Of a stretch of 64,000 nucleotides of DNA, positions 29,946 to 39,466 are shown one piece after another. The stretch's first letter is position 1. Every line of letters starts with the position of its first letter. Below the pieces are notes generated by a model that was not told the DNA's origin, searched no databases, and saw only the letters and a list, made by a program, of their open reading frames with translations. The stretch comes from a bacterium (GTDB lineage: Bacteria; Bacillota; Bacilli; Lactobacillales; Streptococcaceae). A program made the translations under genes and the position numbers. The DNA lies in NCBI GenBank assembly GCA_905221195.1, contig CAJNCF010000007.1, forward strand, positions 49,015 to 113,014, written 5' to 3'.

Positions 29946-31298
29946 ATGGATATAGATAGAACTATCTCAGTAAAAATTCAAGGATTAATAGTGTTTGAAA
30001 GTCCTCTTCATCATGATGAGCGTGGCTATTTTTTAGAGAACTGGCGTAAAAAAGATTTGGTTGAAAATGGGGTACCAGAATCTTTCTTTCACCATAAACT
30101 TCAAAATAATGTATCTGTCTCAAAGCAGGGAGTTATTAGAGGGATGCACTGTCAGGGCTATGAAAAGTTGATGACAGTAGCATCTGGTACCTTTAAAATG
30201 ATTTTTATCGATCTACGAATAGATTCTCCAACTTACAAATCTGTAGATGTGATAGATGTCAAGCCTGGTAGGGTTGTTTTTGTCCCTGGGGGAGTAGCCA
30301 ATGGAGCACAGTCGCTAGTTAACAATGGGATATTAAATTATCTGGTTGCTGATTATTATGATCCACAAAAAAACTATTTAGGAATTACACCGCTAGACAA
30401 AGATGCTGATTTGTCGTGGGATTCTCTTCTAAAGCCAATCATTTCTGAAAAAGACCAAGCTGCTAAATCTTTTAAAGAAGTTCTTGAAATAATTGAATCA
30501 AGTAAGAAGAAAGTTGCCTTAATTGGTTCAAGGGGTGCAGTTGGGAAAGTTTTGTTTGATGCATTAAGTAAACTATCTGATATTGATTTAAGTTGTTTCA
30601 ATCGAAATAATATCAATGAAGCTTTGAAAGCTTCTTATGATGTGGTGATTTGTACTGCTCCGTCATCAGAAAAATTATTGACTAATCTAGGTTTGAAAAA
30701 CAATGATTCAGAAATAGAAACATTACTGAATGTCCTAAAAAATATTCAGACAGGTCATATGATTTTAGTATCCACGAAGTCTGTATTTGATAGTGGTTCC
30801 AGATATAGTGCCATTCATCAAAAGATTTATAATGGCGTGATTGAGGCTCATCAAAATAAGAACACTATTTATATTATGGACATCTTATATGGAAAAACAT
30901 TGAAAAAAGGATTTGTTCATGATTTGCTTTCTAGACAATGGACTTATATTTCAAATGATATTGTTTTAGGTAAGCCTGAATTAGAAAAATATTATCAAAA
31001 AGTAAATGATCAGTTGTGGTCTTTAGTAGAGCCTCTTCCAAATGAATTGTTGAGGGCTTTAAAACCAATTTCTGACATTTATTCTGATGAAATGTGCTAT
31101 CAAGTGACCGCAATAAATGATTTAGTCAGTCATCTGGTGGCGAATTTAAACAGGGTCGATGGAGTGAAACTGGGTATCGATCAGTCTGAAATTTTAACAG
31201 GTAAACAAATTAAGAATTTAGTAAAACATCCTGATGCTTCCACTTTAGGGAAATACTTTAAAAATCAAAAAGGAGATTCTAATCTTGAAGATTTATGA
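29946..31298 (+). CDS. Fusion: RmlC-like dTDP-sugar epimerase + Rossmann-fold domain
   Basis: The 450-residue protein joins two domains. The N-terminal part (about 1-180) resembles dTDP-4-dehydrorhamnose 3,5-epimerase: it has RGYFLENW, the catalytic-His motif RGMHCQ (His68), GTFKMIFIDLR and DYYDPQKN. The usual GFAHGF block reads GGVANGAQ, so one histidine is replaced. The C-terminal part (about 187-380) has ALIGSRGAVG, a nucleotide-binding glycine pattern, and is SDR/reductase-like. One polypeptide might epimerise and then reduce a 4-keto sugar; this is inference. ATG 29946 has GAGGTAAAACG as RBS. It is the first gene of the island. Confidence 0.72.
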   Translation: MDIDRTISVKIQGLIVFESPLHHDERGYFLENWRKKDLVENGVPESFFHHKLQNNVSVSKQGVIRGMHCQGYEKLMTVASGTFKMIFIDLRIDSPTYKSVDVIDVKPGRVVFVPGGVANGAQSLVNNGILNYLVADYYDPQKNYLGITPLDKDADLSWDSLLKPIISEKDQAAKSFKEVLEIIESSKKKVALIGSRGAVGKVLFDALSKLSDIDLSCFNRNNINEALKASYDVVICTAPSSEKLLTNLGLKNNDSEIETLLNVLKNIQTGHMILVSTKSVFDSGSRYSAIHQKIYNGVIEAHQNKNTIYIMDILYGKTLKKGFVHDLLSRQWTYISNDIVLGKPELEKYYQKVNDQLWSLVEPLPNELLRALKPISDIYSDEMCYQVTAINDLVSHLVANLNRVDGVKLGIDQSEILTGKQIKNLVKHPDASTLGKYFKNQKGDSNLEDL

Positions 31299-32058
31299 AA
31301 ATAATAGAGGTTTTCAACTGGGAAATTTGCTCTACCTTCTACTACAAGCGCATAGAGATCGAATGATGGGCTATGAGGAAAGTTATGTCTTACGAACAGG
31401 ATATTTTCAATTTGCCCAAACCTTTTTTCCAAAAACCGCTGTCTTATTTTCAAAAGCAAATGGTATCGAATTAGAAGATTTCGGTTATTTTCAAGAGGCA
31501 GGTGTTGACTATTCTTCAGAAGAATTAGACTCTTTTTGTAGAGAGTATTTGATTGAGCCAGTAGTTGCAGCTTCTGCTCAATTCGAAGAGAAAAATGTGA
31601 CAATTGCTATTAGAAGAACAGATTTTCTCAATGAACGCAATAGAAAAAATTACGGTTATAACTCTCAGTTGTATATCTGTTCTTGTTTAGACAAGATAGC
31701 AAAAATTGAAGGGGCTGATTTTCAACATTTAACCATCCGAATTACTTCAGATGATGTTGCCTGGTGTCGCGAAGAATTGGTACCTTTTCTACATTCTCAG
31801 TACCATTTTGAAAATCCGATTATAGTTGAGGAGCAGGATATTCAAGATAACTTTTTACAACTGTATAGCTGCAACAAATATTTCATTTGTCCCAATTCGA
31901 CCTATTGTTACTGGGTAGGTTATATTTTAAGATTAACAAAGCCTTTTGTAAGAGTGTTTGTTCCTGATTTTAATACTCTGCTTGAACAAAATGGAAAACA
32001 AATTGCGGATACGAGAGAATGGGAAGTTGTAAGTGTTGACCGTACTGGTTTTGAGTGA
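31285..32058 (+). CDS. GT11-like (alpha-1,2-fucosyltransferase family) glycosyltransferase
   Basis: This 257-residue protein has the GT11 pattern: the N-terminal glycine/hydrophobic GFQLGNLLYLLLQA, IRRTDFLN at about 109-116 (family motif HxRRxD; the His is Ile-Ala-Ile here), ITSDDVAWCREEL and CPNSTYCYWVGYIL. These imply a GT-B-like fucosyltransferase-type fold. I chose the TTG at 31285, with AGGAG at nine bases; no ATG is better placed. The start overlaps the previous gene by 14 bases. The donor could be GDP-fucose or another 6-deoxy sugar. No GDP-fucose genes are in the window. Confidence 0.62.
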   Translation: MKIYENNRGFQLGNLLYLLLQAHRDRMMGYEESYVLRTGYFQFAQTFFPKTAVLFSKANGIELEDFGYFQEAGVDYSSEELDSFCREYLIEPVVAASAQFEEKNVTIAIRRTDFLNERNRKNYGYNSQLYICSCLDKIAKIEGADFQHLTIRITSDDVAWCREELVPFLHSQYHFENPIIVEEQDIQDNFLQLYSCNKYFICPNSTYCYWVGYILRLTKPFVRVFVPDFNTLLEQNGKQIADTREWEVVSVDRTGFE

Positions 32059-32079
32059 AAAATATAAAAGGAAAAATAG

Positions 32080-33084
32080 ATGAACTATAAAAATATCGTT
32101 GTGACTGGTGGAGCTGGTTTCATTGGTTCGAACTTTGTTCGATACTTAAAAGAGAATTATGAGGATATTCAGATTACAATTTTGGATAATCTGACTTATG
32201 CTTCTTCGCTAAAGACCATCGAAGATTTGCTGGATGATAGGGTATCGTTTTATAAACTTGATATCGCAAATGAGTTGGAATTAAGCAGCCATATCGATCA
32301 AGGAGTTGATTTGATTGTTCATTTTGCAGCAGAATCTTTTAATGATAAGTCTTTGCACGATACGTCTGTTTTTGTGAAAAGTAATATCGTCGGGACGCAC
32401 AATCTTTTAGAGTTAGCTAGGAAGTATAATATCCGCTTCCACCATATTTCAACAGATGAGGTTTATGGGGACTTTCCATTAGAAAGTAAGGATAAATTTA
32501 CTGAAAAAACACAGTACAATCCAAGTTCGCCCTATGCTGCTACAAAGGCCTCTGCGGATTTATTGGTAAAAGCTTGGGTTCGTTCTTTTGGAGTCAGGGC
32601 TACGATTTCCAACTGTTCAAACAATTATGGACCCTATCAAAATCCTGAGAAATTTATCCCAAGGCAAATCACCAATCTTTTAACTGGTCAGCAGGCAGTC
32701 CTATATGGAGCAGGACTGAATATTCGTGACTGGATTCATGTCAAAGACCATTGTCGGGCTATCGACACCATCATTGATAAGGGTGTGATTGGGGAGACCT
32801 ACTTGATTGGGGTAAATAATGAACGCACGAATGTTGAGGTTTTACAGAAAATTTTGTTGCAGTTAGGAAAATCTCAGGAAGACTTTAAGTATATAGCAGA
32901 CAGACCAGGACACGACCTTCGTTATGGAATAGATGCTAGTAAGTTATATACTGAGTTAGGTTTTACGCCTCTCTACGTGGATTTTGATAAGGGTCTACAA
33001 GAAGTTATCCGCTGGTATCAAGACCATGAAGATTGGTGGCAAGAGATGATTGCACAAAAGCAAATGATTAATAAGAGTTTGTAA
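32080..33084 (+). CDS. dTDP-glucose 4,6-dehydratase-like protein (RmlB family)
   Basis: This 334-residue SDR enzyme is like RmlB, which converts dTDP-glucose to the 4-keto-6-deoxy sugar. TGGAGFIG (9-16) binds NAD. The catalytic Thr-Asp-Glu is at 125-127 (STDEVYGD) and Tyr152-Lys156 is in YAATK. The usual AAESHVDRS segment reads AAESFNDKS, a change near the substrate pocket. NNYGPYQNPEKFIPR and DWIHVKDHCRAI are typical. It probably supplies the keto sugar to the RmlC-like fusion. A housekeeping rml set is expected elsewhere, so this may be a specialised paralogue. Confidence 0.82.
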   Translation: MNYKNIVVTGGAGFIGSNFVRYLKENYEDIQITILDNLTYASSLKTIEDLLDDRVSFYKLDIANELELSSHIDQGVDLIVHFAAESFNDKSLHDTSVFVKSNIVGTHNLLELARKYNIRFHHISTDEVYGDFPLESKDKFTEKTQYNPSSPYAATKASADLLVKAWVRSFGVRATISNCSNNYGPYQNPEKFIPRQITNLLTGQQAVLYGAGLNIRDWIHVKDHCRAIDTIIDKGVIGETYLIGVNNERTNVEVLQKILLQLGKSQEDFKYIADRPGHDLRYGIDASKLYTELGFTPLYVDFDKGLQEVIRWYQDHEDWWQEMIAQKQMINKSL

Positions 33085-33105
33085 GGATTTTATGAGGAGG
33101 TAAAT

Positions 33106-34698
33106 GTGGAAAATATCATTTTTTGTTCTTCCCCATTTCAGGTTTTAGTCGCAAAAGAAGTTGTTCAGACTGTTTCAGAAGATTTTATTGGGATTTATTT
33201 AAAAGTGTCAGATGATCAGAGACAGACTTATTATGCTGAACGGATGAAGGAATTTTGTAAGGAAGTCATTGTCTTAGAAGGAAAAACTGTTTTAGACGAT
33301 ATGCAGGAAGCCTTAAAAGGTAAATTTATCAGTAATCTCTATTTAGCGAGCTTGGACAATCCTGTAGCTCTTAATCTATTTAATCCCAGTACGATGAATT
33401 TGTATACCTTTGATGATGGAAGTACCTCAATTGTGCCTCTTAATTTCTATACACAAGGTCTTGACAGGACGATTCAAGCTACAAATTTTACCATGAGAGA
33501 GATTATGTCGTTTTCAACTAGACATTACACGGTGTTCAACGATTGTATTCTCTTTCCAAAAGAGAAACAGGTTTTTTTGAAGCTTCATCTTGAACCAAGT
33601 GATTTTCATAGAGCTAAAAATGGTAAGAAAATAAATGTTTTTCTGGGACAATTTTTAGCCTCTCTCCCTTATCAGGAATCTTTTGAAATTACTAACCAAT
33701 TGACTTCAAAAATTTTAGATGAAAAGAAGATTGATTACTACTATCCTCATCCTAGAGTTTCTTTGAGTATCCACTCAGGTAAATTGAAAGAGACAAAGTT
33801 CTGTTTTGAAGAAGAAATTTATCTCTTGCTAGAGGAATATGAGTTCGTTGAGGTTCATAGTTTTTATTCGACAGCACTTTTATTGATAAAAGATATAGAA
33901 GGAGTATCGGTCCATGGTTATCGTACTTTTTTAACAACTCATGAATCAGATGTTTTTGCAAAATTGGGTATACCCTATCAAAATGTATCTCAGTCAGATA
34001 CCCAGGTTGATATTGTTATGCCTACGTACAATAATGAAGAGACTATTCAACTCTCAATTGAATCTGTTTTAAATCAGACTCATGAAAATTTCAATTTAAT
34101 GATTGTTGATGATGGTTCGACGGATAGAACAGAAGAAATTTGTAAATCCTATCATTGGGAGCCAAGGATCAAATATTTCAAAAAGGAACACGGTGGGATT
34201 TCAAAAGCTTTGAATTTTGGAATTTCTAAAAGTAATAGTATTTATATAGCTAGGCAGGATGCTGATGATGTTTGGGCTCCATGGCATTTAGGGTTACTAT
34301 TGTATAGACTCGAAAAAGAAAGTCATTTAGATATTATTGGAGCTAAAGTGATTGCCGAAGAGGATAAATTGTCTGATAAGTTGGCATATAATGATTTTAA
34401 TGAATTATCAGGAGAAGTGCTATGGTTATACCTTGCTTACCGAAACTTTTTCAACCATTCAACTGTTATTTTTAAGCGCTCTGCATATGATGAAGCAGGA
34501 GGATATCATTCGGACTTTGATGGAATGGAAGATTGGCACTTATGGGCGCGATTGGTCACAAAGGATAATGCTCTTATTCTCAATACTGTTACAACCTATT
34601 ATCGCTTATCAAACCAATATAGACGAGAAATGGCTTTTCGCTCACGATTGGCTAAAAGTCGAGGTTTATCATTAGAAGAGGTGTTAAAACATGACTAA
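33106..34698 (+). CDS. Two-domain glycosyltransferase: GT52-like + GT2
   Basis: The 530-residue protein is a fusion. The N-terminal half (about 1-290) begins IIFCSSPFQVLVAKEVV, has FDDGSTSIV, and later YYYPHPR, which fit GT52 (the CMP-sialic acid-dependent sialyltransferase family). The C-terminal half (about 300-530) is a GT2 domain: DIVMPTYNNEETI, DDGSTDR at 335-341 and the metal motif DADD at 385-388. A GTG start follows GAGGAGG. Each half could add one sugar, so the enzyme may make a disaccharide. The CMP-sugar synthetase at 44179 would supply the GT52 half. Confidence 0.72.
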   Translation: MENIIFCSSPFQVLVAKEVVQTVSEDFIGIYLKVSDDQRQTYYAERMKEFCKEVIVLEGKTVLDDMQEALKGKFISNLYLASLDNPVALNLFNPSTMNLYTFDDGSTSIVPLNFYTQGLDRTIQATNFTMREIMSFSTRHYTVFNDCILFPKEKQVFLKLHLEPSDFHRAKNGKKINVFLGQFLASLPYQESFEITNQLTSKILDEKKIDYYYPHPRVSLSIHSGKLKETKFCFEEEIYLLLEEYEFVEVHSFYSTALLLIKDIEGVSVHGYRTFLTTHESDVFAKLGIPYQNVSQSDTQVDIVMPTYNNEETIQLSIESVLNQTHENFNLMIVDDGSTDRTEEICKSYHWEPRIKYFKKEHGGISKALNFGISKSNSIYIARQDADDVWAPWHLGLLLYRLEKESHLDIIGAKVIAEEDKLSDKLAYNDFNELSGEVLWLYLAYRNFFNHSTVIFKRSAYDEAGGYHSDFDGMEDWHLWARLVTKDNALILNTVTTYYRLSNQYRREMAFRSRLAKSRGLSLEEVLKHD

Positions 34699-35935
34699 AG
34701 TGTTTACTATAAAGGAGAGCCTTCCTTTCAATATCTATGGCTTTGAAAGAAGTCAATTGGCACGTCAAGAAATTTTTAAAAGTCTGCAAGTAGAGCAAGA
34801 AATTGTTTTAACAAATTTGGTTAATTTTGTAGCGAATTTTGTAGAAACATTGGAAAAACTTGGTTTTGAAAACTTTTATCATGTTATTTTTGACCAGTCA
34901 GACCTGGCTAGACAAAAACCGAGCGTCCCAAAAGAATTTGTACAAGGACTAAGTAATGTCAGTGAGGTAGAATACACAAAAGAGGGATATGTAGGTCTGG
35001 TCCGCTATGAAAATGGCGATATAGAATGTTATACCTCACAATTGCTTTATCGTTTCCATAGTCAAGAAGAACAATTTACCCTTTATGATAGTAATGGAGA
35101 ATTGCTGAGGGGTGATGTGAGTGAAAATTACCATTCTTATCAAAATCTAAGAAGTGGGGAAACCTATACGCAATGGCAATTGGTCAGTCTCTATCTAGCT
35201 AATCATTCTACAGTAGATGATTACTTTATCATTGATATGGTAAATGAATATCCTCTTCAATTGAGAAAATTTTTCCAAAATACGGAAAGAAAGCTATTTG
35301 CTTATACCCATTACAATATTTTAGATCCGATGATGAAGTTTGTCTTACAAGGTTGGTGCCAAAATATCGTTGCAAGTCCTGTTTTAGAGAAGTTGATAGG
35401 GAAAGAAAAGGTTCGATTTTTACCCCCAATGTTTGTGGACAAAGTCTTGGAAAAAGAATATGCAAAAGTCACCGATTGGTGTATCGTTGGCAATATGACG
35501 GTAGTCAAACGTTGTGCATGGGCTATCGAGGCCTTTAGACAAGTTCCTGATAGTCAGCTAACGATTTATGGAAACCTACCTAAAGGTTATAGACAGGAAG
35601 ACTTACCGCCGAATGTCCATTATGCAGGTTTTCTAGAGGAGGTTCCTTATGAGCAACACCAAGGCTATCTATCGTGTTCTATGAGTGAATGTTTTGCTAA
35701 TTCGGCTGTGGAAGCATCTGCTAAGGGCTTGGTCTGTCTCTTATCAGACACAGATTTAGCTCACAGATACTACAAGAATCAATCTAAAGTTGTCACAACA
35801 TTCGGTGACATTGGAGAGTTAATCTTGTGGTTAAATGCTTATCAAAAAGAAGGTCGTTATGCATCAGCAACCTTTGCTAAAGACTATCAAAAAAGGGAAA
35901 TTTTGGAGTTATATAAGTTTATATTATCTCTGTAA
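34691..35935 (+). CDS. GT4-like glycosyltransferase
   Basis: This 414-residue protein looks like a retaining GT-B enzyme of the GtfA/TarM type. The N-terminal part contains beta-rich text such as YENGDIECYTSQLLYRFHS, like the DUF1975 insertion. The C-terminal nucleotide-sugar half has IVGNMTVVKRCAWAIEAF, LTIYGNLPKGY, and the E-x7-E-like segment SECFANSAVEASAKGL. It overlaps the previous gene by eight bases. A role in adding a hexose or HexNAc to protein or wall polymer is possible; the acceptor is not known. It ends only a few bases before the first adhesin promoter. Confidence 0.7.
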   Translation: MTKVFTIKESLPFNIYGFERSQLARQEIFKSLQVEQEIVLTNLVNFVANFVETLEKLGFENFYHVIFDQSDLARQKPSVPKEFVQGLSNVSEVEYTKEGYVGLVRYENGDIECYTSQLLYRFHSQEEQFTLYDSNGELLRGDVSENYHSYQNLRSGETYTQWQLVSLYLANHSTVDDYFIIDMVNEYPLQLRKFFQNTERKLFAYTHYNILDPMMKFVLQGWCQNIVASPVLEKLIGKEKVRFLPPMFVDKVLEKEYAKVTDWCIVGNMTVVKRCAWAIEAFRQVPDSQLTIYGNLPKGYRQEDLPPNVHYAGFLEEVPYEQHQGYLSCSMSECFANSAVEASAKGLVCLLSDTDLAHRYYKNQSKVVTTFGDIGELILWLNAYQKEGRYASATFAKDYQKREILELYKFILSL

Positions 35936-35937
35936 AA

Positions 35938-35946
35938 TGCTATAAT
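35938..35946 (+). promoter_or_regulatory. Extended -10 of first adhesin gene
   Basis: TGCTATAAT starts three bases after the upstream stop codon. It has no clear -35. Gene-specific transcription of the adhesin is likely even though the cluster reads into it. Confidence 0.7.
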
Positions 35947-36033
35947 GGATAGCGTGATTCCAGTTTGGTTTATACCTATATATGTGTTTCAATACATCAA
36001 AAAAGCAATGAATTTTTAGGAGAATAGCATTTT

Positions 36034-39000
36034 ATGTTTCACAATAAACAAGAAAAATTTTCCCTGCGTAAGTATAAAGATGGACGTACAGATTCTAAAC
36101 TTATTGGGGCAACAATTTTAGCGACAGGTGTGGCTTTATCCGTTGGTGCAAGTCCAGTATCTGCGGCTATTTCATCAAACGGTACAGACACAGCAACATT
36201 GGTAAGTGATACTTCAAAAGTAGACTCTACATCAGTTACAACATTTACGGATGATCAAGATCCTACAAAAAAAGTAACAGTAGATGCTGTTATAGGAAAA
36301 GTTGTTTCCTTGCCAACTAAAGCAAATGAAAATACAGGAAATGCAGATGGAACAGATTCAGTAAAATTTACTTCTAAAGCAACGGTAAATTATTTATTAG
36401 AAGATGATCACTCAAAATTACAAGATTCTAAAATTGTAGACGGTAACAGTGGCACAATAAATACACCTTATGATAGAAAAGGGATTGCTGCTGATGTAGA
36501 TGGAAAGGATTATCGTGAATCAATAGTAGAAAAAACAGGGTCTGTTGATGAAAACACAGGAAAAGAAGAAAAAATACAAGCTAACAACAAAGAATATCAA
36601 TTGGTCCGTTCGGAAGTAATCGATGCAGATAAAGCAACTTATGAAAAGACTCAGTTCAATAATATTGAAGCTTCAGTTTCTCCAGAAGGAATGCATAATA
36701 ATCTTGGAGAAATTAATTATGGGAAAATTACTGGAAAAGTCTATCTAGTAGAAGAAACTTCAAATGGACAATACGGTAAATTTGTAGAAGCAACAAATAT
36801 CAACAGTGATGAAGAAGCGGTAGAAGCTTGGAAAAATGGACAAGCAACTGCTAAAGATTTCACTAAAGAAAATGTAAGTCTTCAAAAAGGAGATACTATT
36901 CTTGTATTGGATAGAGATACCTATGCTCACGGAAGTGGAAAAAGAACGGTTAATACGGTTAAATATAGAAGAGAGTTAGTCCGTGCAACGCCAGAGTTCA
37001 ATAGAGTGGAATCATCTGAAGAAATTAAAGATGTGAATGCTTATCCTACTTATGCATTGTTTGATGAAACTGTAAAAGGTAAATATGTAGCAGCAGGTGT
37101 AGATCATAACTTTGGAACAAGCGATGATGGAGAAGTTACTTTCAACGGAGAACAATATCTTCACTATTATCATGGACCAAAACTAGAAAATGACTTACCA
37201 GAGGTAAAAGATACTCCAGAGCTAGATTTTAGTAAATCTTCTTTAAATGAAATAATGAGATATATGCAATCTGAAATTTTTGGGGTATTGGAATACTTTG
37301 ATTACTATGCAAAAACAGATGCAGAAAGACAATTGATTCAAGAAAGAAGAACTAAATTAGAGCAGAATATTGCTGATACCATTCAAATGATAAAAAATGA
37401 AAATATTAGCATGGCAGCTGCTAAACCTGGTGATATTTATACATCAGGGATGGTCTTTTATTCTCCTGATAGAGAAAAATTAACAGCCTTAAAAAAACAA
37501 ATTGAATCTGCAGAAAATTTATTAGATGAAATCATGTTTACACTAAATACCCATGAAGAAGTTGTAAAACAGTACGATAATCTAAAAAATGTTAATAAGA
37601 TTACTAAAGAAGTATTATATTACGAGGCGAATCACAAAAGTATTGATGGGTATCGTTATGGTTATCCTAAGTTTTCTCATCGAATAATCACTTCTTATCA
37701 TAAAGATGCAGTGCCTGAACATTATAGTGATTGGGAAATAGAGTATCCTGAAATAGAAGAGATAGACCATTCAGTTTTAACGAACAAGGGTGCTGTAACT
37801 ATCTCTGATGATTTAAGCAAGATAAAAGTTGTCAATGGGAATCAAAAAACAACAGAGACAGAGTTTACTAAACAAGATGTAGCAACAAAAGAAGCAACAG
37901 ATTATGTTGTTAAGGAGATTATCACACCTGTTCGTGCATATAAGGTAATGGATGAAGGTGGACCTGTCGTAAACCATTACTATAGAATGCAGATTACGCG
38001 AGAATCAGAAGCATATTCAATGGAAGCAGTTGGAGGCGTAAGAATTAAGTATCTAACAACTGAAGGGAAAGAATTAAAGACAGAAATTGTTAGAGAACTT
38101 GGGAAAGTTTACGAATTGAACGTTTACAATCAGTATTCAGGGAATACAAAAGTTGGTGAACGTAGAGTTGAAAACATAATAGATGCTGATTACGATACAA
38201 CTGCAAAACAATATCCAATATTAAAAGATGCAAAGACTGGATTTACCTATGAATATGTAGGACTAAAACAAGGCTCCCCTGCAGCTAGTGGTAAAGTCGT
38301 AGCAGGAATAACGGAAGTTATTTACGAATACGGTCTAGTAAGTGAAGAAGATCCCAATCCTGTTAAAAAAGAGGAAAAAGGTTCGGTGGTTGTTAAATAC
38401 GTCGATGCCGATGGGAAAGAAATTAAAAATCCAGAAAGTGTAGTAACCGACGCAGTTGTGAAAACAACGAAAACATATACTACTAAGTCAGTTGATGTAG
38501 TTGTTTCTACTCGTGATGAAGTAGAAAATCATGATGTAGAGTACAATACTGCTGATAAGAAAGTTTACACAATTACTAAAGATGGTAAGAAATATAACTA
38601 TCAAGGTATTTACGCGCCGTCAGAAAAATTCCATAATACAACAGCCGAAACAGGGAAAGTAGTAGAAGGAATTACTACAATTGTGTATCAATATCAGTTA
38701 GAACCTGAAAAAGTTCAATGGGAAGTATCGCAAAACCCACCAATAGTTGAAGTGCCAGAATTTACAGGCGGAACTGGTCTGCCTGAAGCTCCGATAAATG
38801 AGGTTCCAGATTACGTTGGTGGAACTGTTGCACTTGAACCACCAATCTACATGAAATCAACATTAATCATCACAAAATGGGTGGATGAAAATGGGACTCC
38901 ATTAAAATCGGCAGATGTAAAAGCACCTGTTGAATTGGGTCAACCAAATGAAGCTTTCGAGCATGGAACAATTGAAGGCTATGAATATGTTGAAACTATC

Positions 39001-39315
39001 CGAAACCACGAAGGGAATGTAGTGACACATGTATTCAGAAAATTAAACTCTGAATCTAAATTTAAGCCTAAGCCAGAACCAACGCCAACACCAACTCCTA
39101 CCCCTCAACAAAACGAAGAAGAAACACCTAATGTTCCGAATAAACCAGTACCATCAACTTACCCTTCTGGTGGAAATACTTATCCAGCTCCATCAAGGGA
39201 AGTATCTCAATTACCAAACACAGGTACTGAGTCAAATGCAGCCTTGGCAGCATTTGGATTTGTTGGGATTTTGAGTGGTTTAAGCCTTGTTCTACGTAAG
39301 AAGGATAGTGAATAG
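36034..39315 (+). CDS. LPXTG-anchored surface protein with MucBP domains (copy 1)
   Basis: This 1093-residue wall-anchored protein is likely an adhesin. A YSIRK-like signal (FSLRKYKDGR...GASPVSA, cleavage near 45) is followed by a region shared with copy 2 to about residue 300. A divergent part (about 300-610, including NFGTSDDGE and a helical segment) is next. Two MucBP-like units follow (about 670-770 and 785-890), then a Pro/Thr linker and LPNTG with a hydrophobic tail. MucBP domains bind mucin-type glycoproteins in lactobacilli. Binding here is inferred. Confidence 0.85.
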   Translation: MFHNKQEKFSLRKYKDGRTDSKLIGATILATGVALSVGASPVSAAISSNGTDTATLVSDTSKVDSTSVTTFTDDQDPTKKVTVDAVIGKVVSLPTKANENTGNADGTDSVKFTSKATVNYLLEDDHSKLQDSKIVDGNSGTINTPYDRKGIAADVDGKDYRESIVEKTGSVDENTGKEEKIQANNKEYQLVRSEVIDADKATYEKTQFNNIEASVSPEGMHNNLGEINYGKITGKVYLVEETSNGQYGKFVEATNINSDEEAVEAWKNGQATAKDFTKENVSLQKGDTILVLDRDTYAHGSGKRTVNTVKYRRELVRATPEFNRVESSEEIKDVNAYPTYALFDETVKGKYVAAGVDHNFGTSDDGEVTFNGEQYLHYYHGPKLENDLPEVKDTPELDFSKSSLNEIMRYMQSEIFGVLEYFDYYAKTDAERQLIQERRTKLEQNIADTIQMIKNENISMAAAKPGDIYTSGMVFYSPDREKLTALKKQIESAENLLDEIMFTLNTHEEVVKQYDNLKNVNKITKEVLYYEANHKSIDGYRYGYPKFSHRIITSYHKDAVPEHYSDWEIEYPEIEEIDHSVLTNKGAVTISDDLSKIKVVNGNQKTTETEFTKQDVATKEATDYVVKEIITPVRAYKVMDEGGPVVNHYYRMQITRESEAYSMEAVGGVRIKYLTTEGKELKTEIVRELGKVYELNVYNQYSGNTKVGERRVENIIDADYDTTAKQYPILKDAKTGFTYEYVGLKQGSPAASGKVVAGITEVIYEYGLVSEEDPNPVKKEEKGSVVVKYVDADGKEIKNPESVVTDAVVKTTKTYTTKSVDVVVSTRDEVENHDVEYNTADKKVYTITKDGKKYNYQGIYAPSEKFHNTTAETGKVVEGITTIVYQYQLEPEKVQWEVSQNPPIVEVPEFTGGTGLPEAPINEVPDYVGGTVALEPPIYMKSTLIITKWVDENGTPLKSADVKAPVELGQPNEAFEHGTIEGYEYVETIRNHEGNVVTHVFRKLNSESKFKPKPEPTPTPTPTPQQNEEETPNVPNKPVPSTYPSGGNTYPAPSREVSQLPNTGTESNAALAAFGFVGILSGLSLVLRKKDSE

Positions 39316-39387
39316 TATTTTCTCATAATATTGATGAAGTTGAGCTTTTTATCAACTGTAGTAGGCGGATGTTAGCCGCTAAAATTT

Positions 39388-39418
39388 GGAGAGGACAATC
39401 GCTGTCTTCTCCATTTTT
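39388..39418 (+). terminator. Terminator after adhesin copy 1
   Basis: GGAGAGGACA pairs with TGTCTTCTCC (one G-T pair) around ATCGC, followed by ATTTTT. The same hairpin follows copy 2, so terminator and gene were duplicated together. Confidence 0.92.
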
Positions 39419-39466
39419 ATGTTAAGAGGGATAAAAATATCACATCATTTGTAGGAAAATTTTGAT

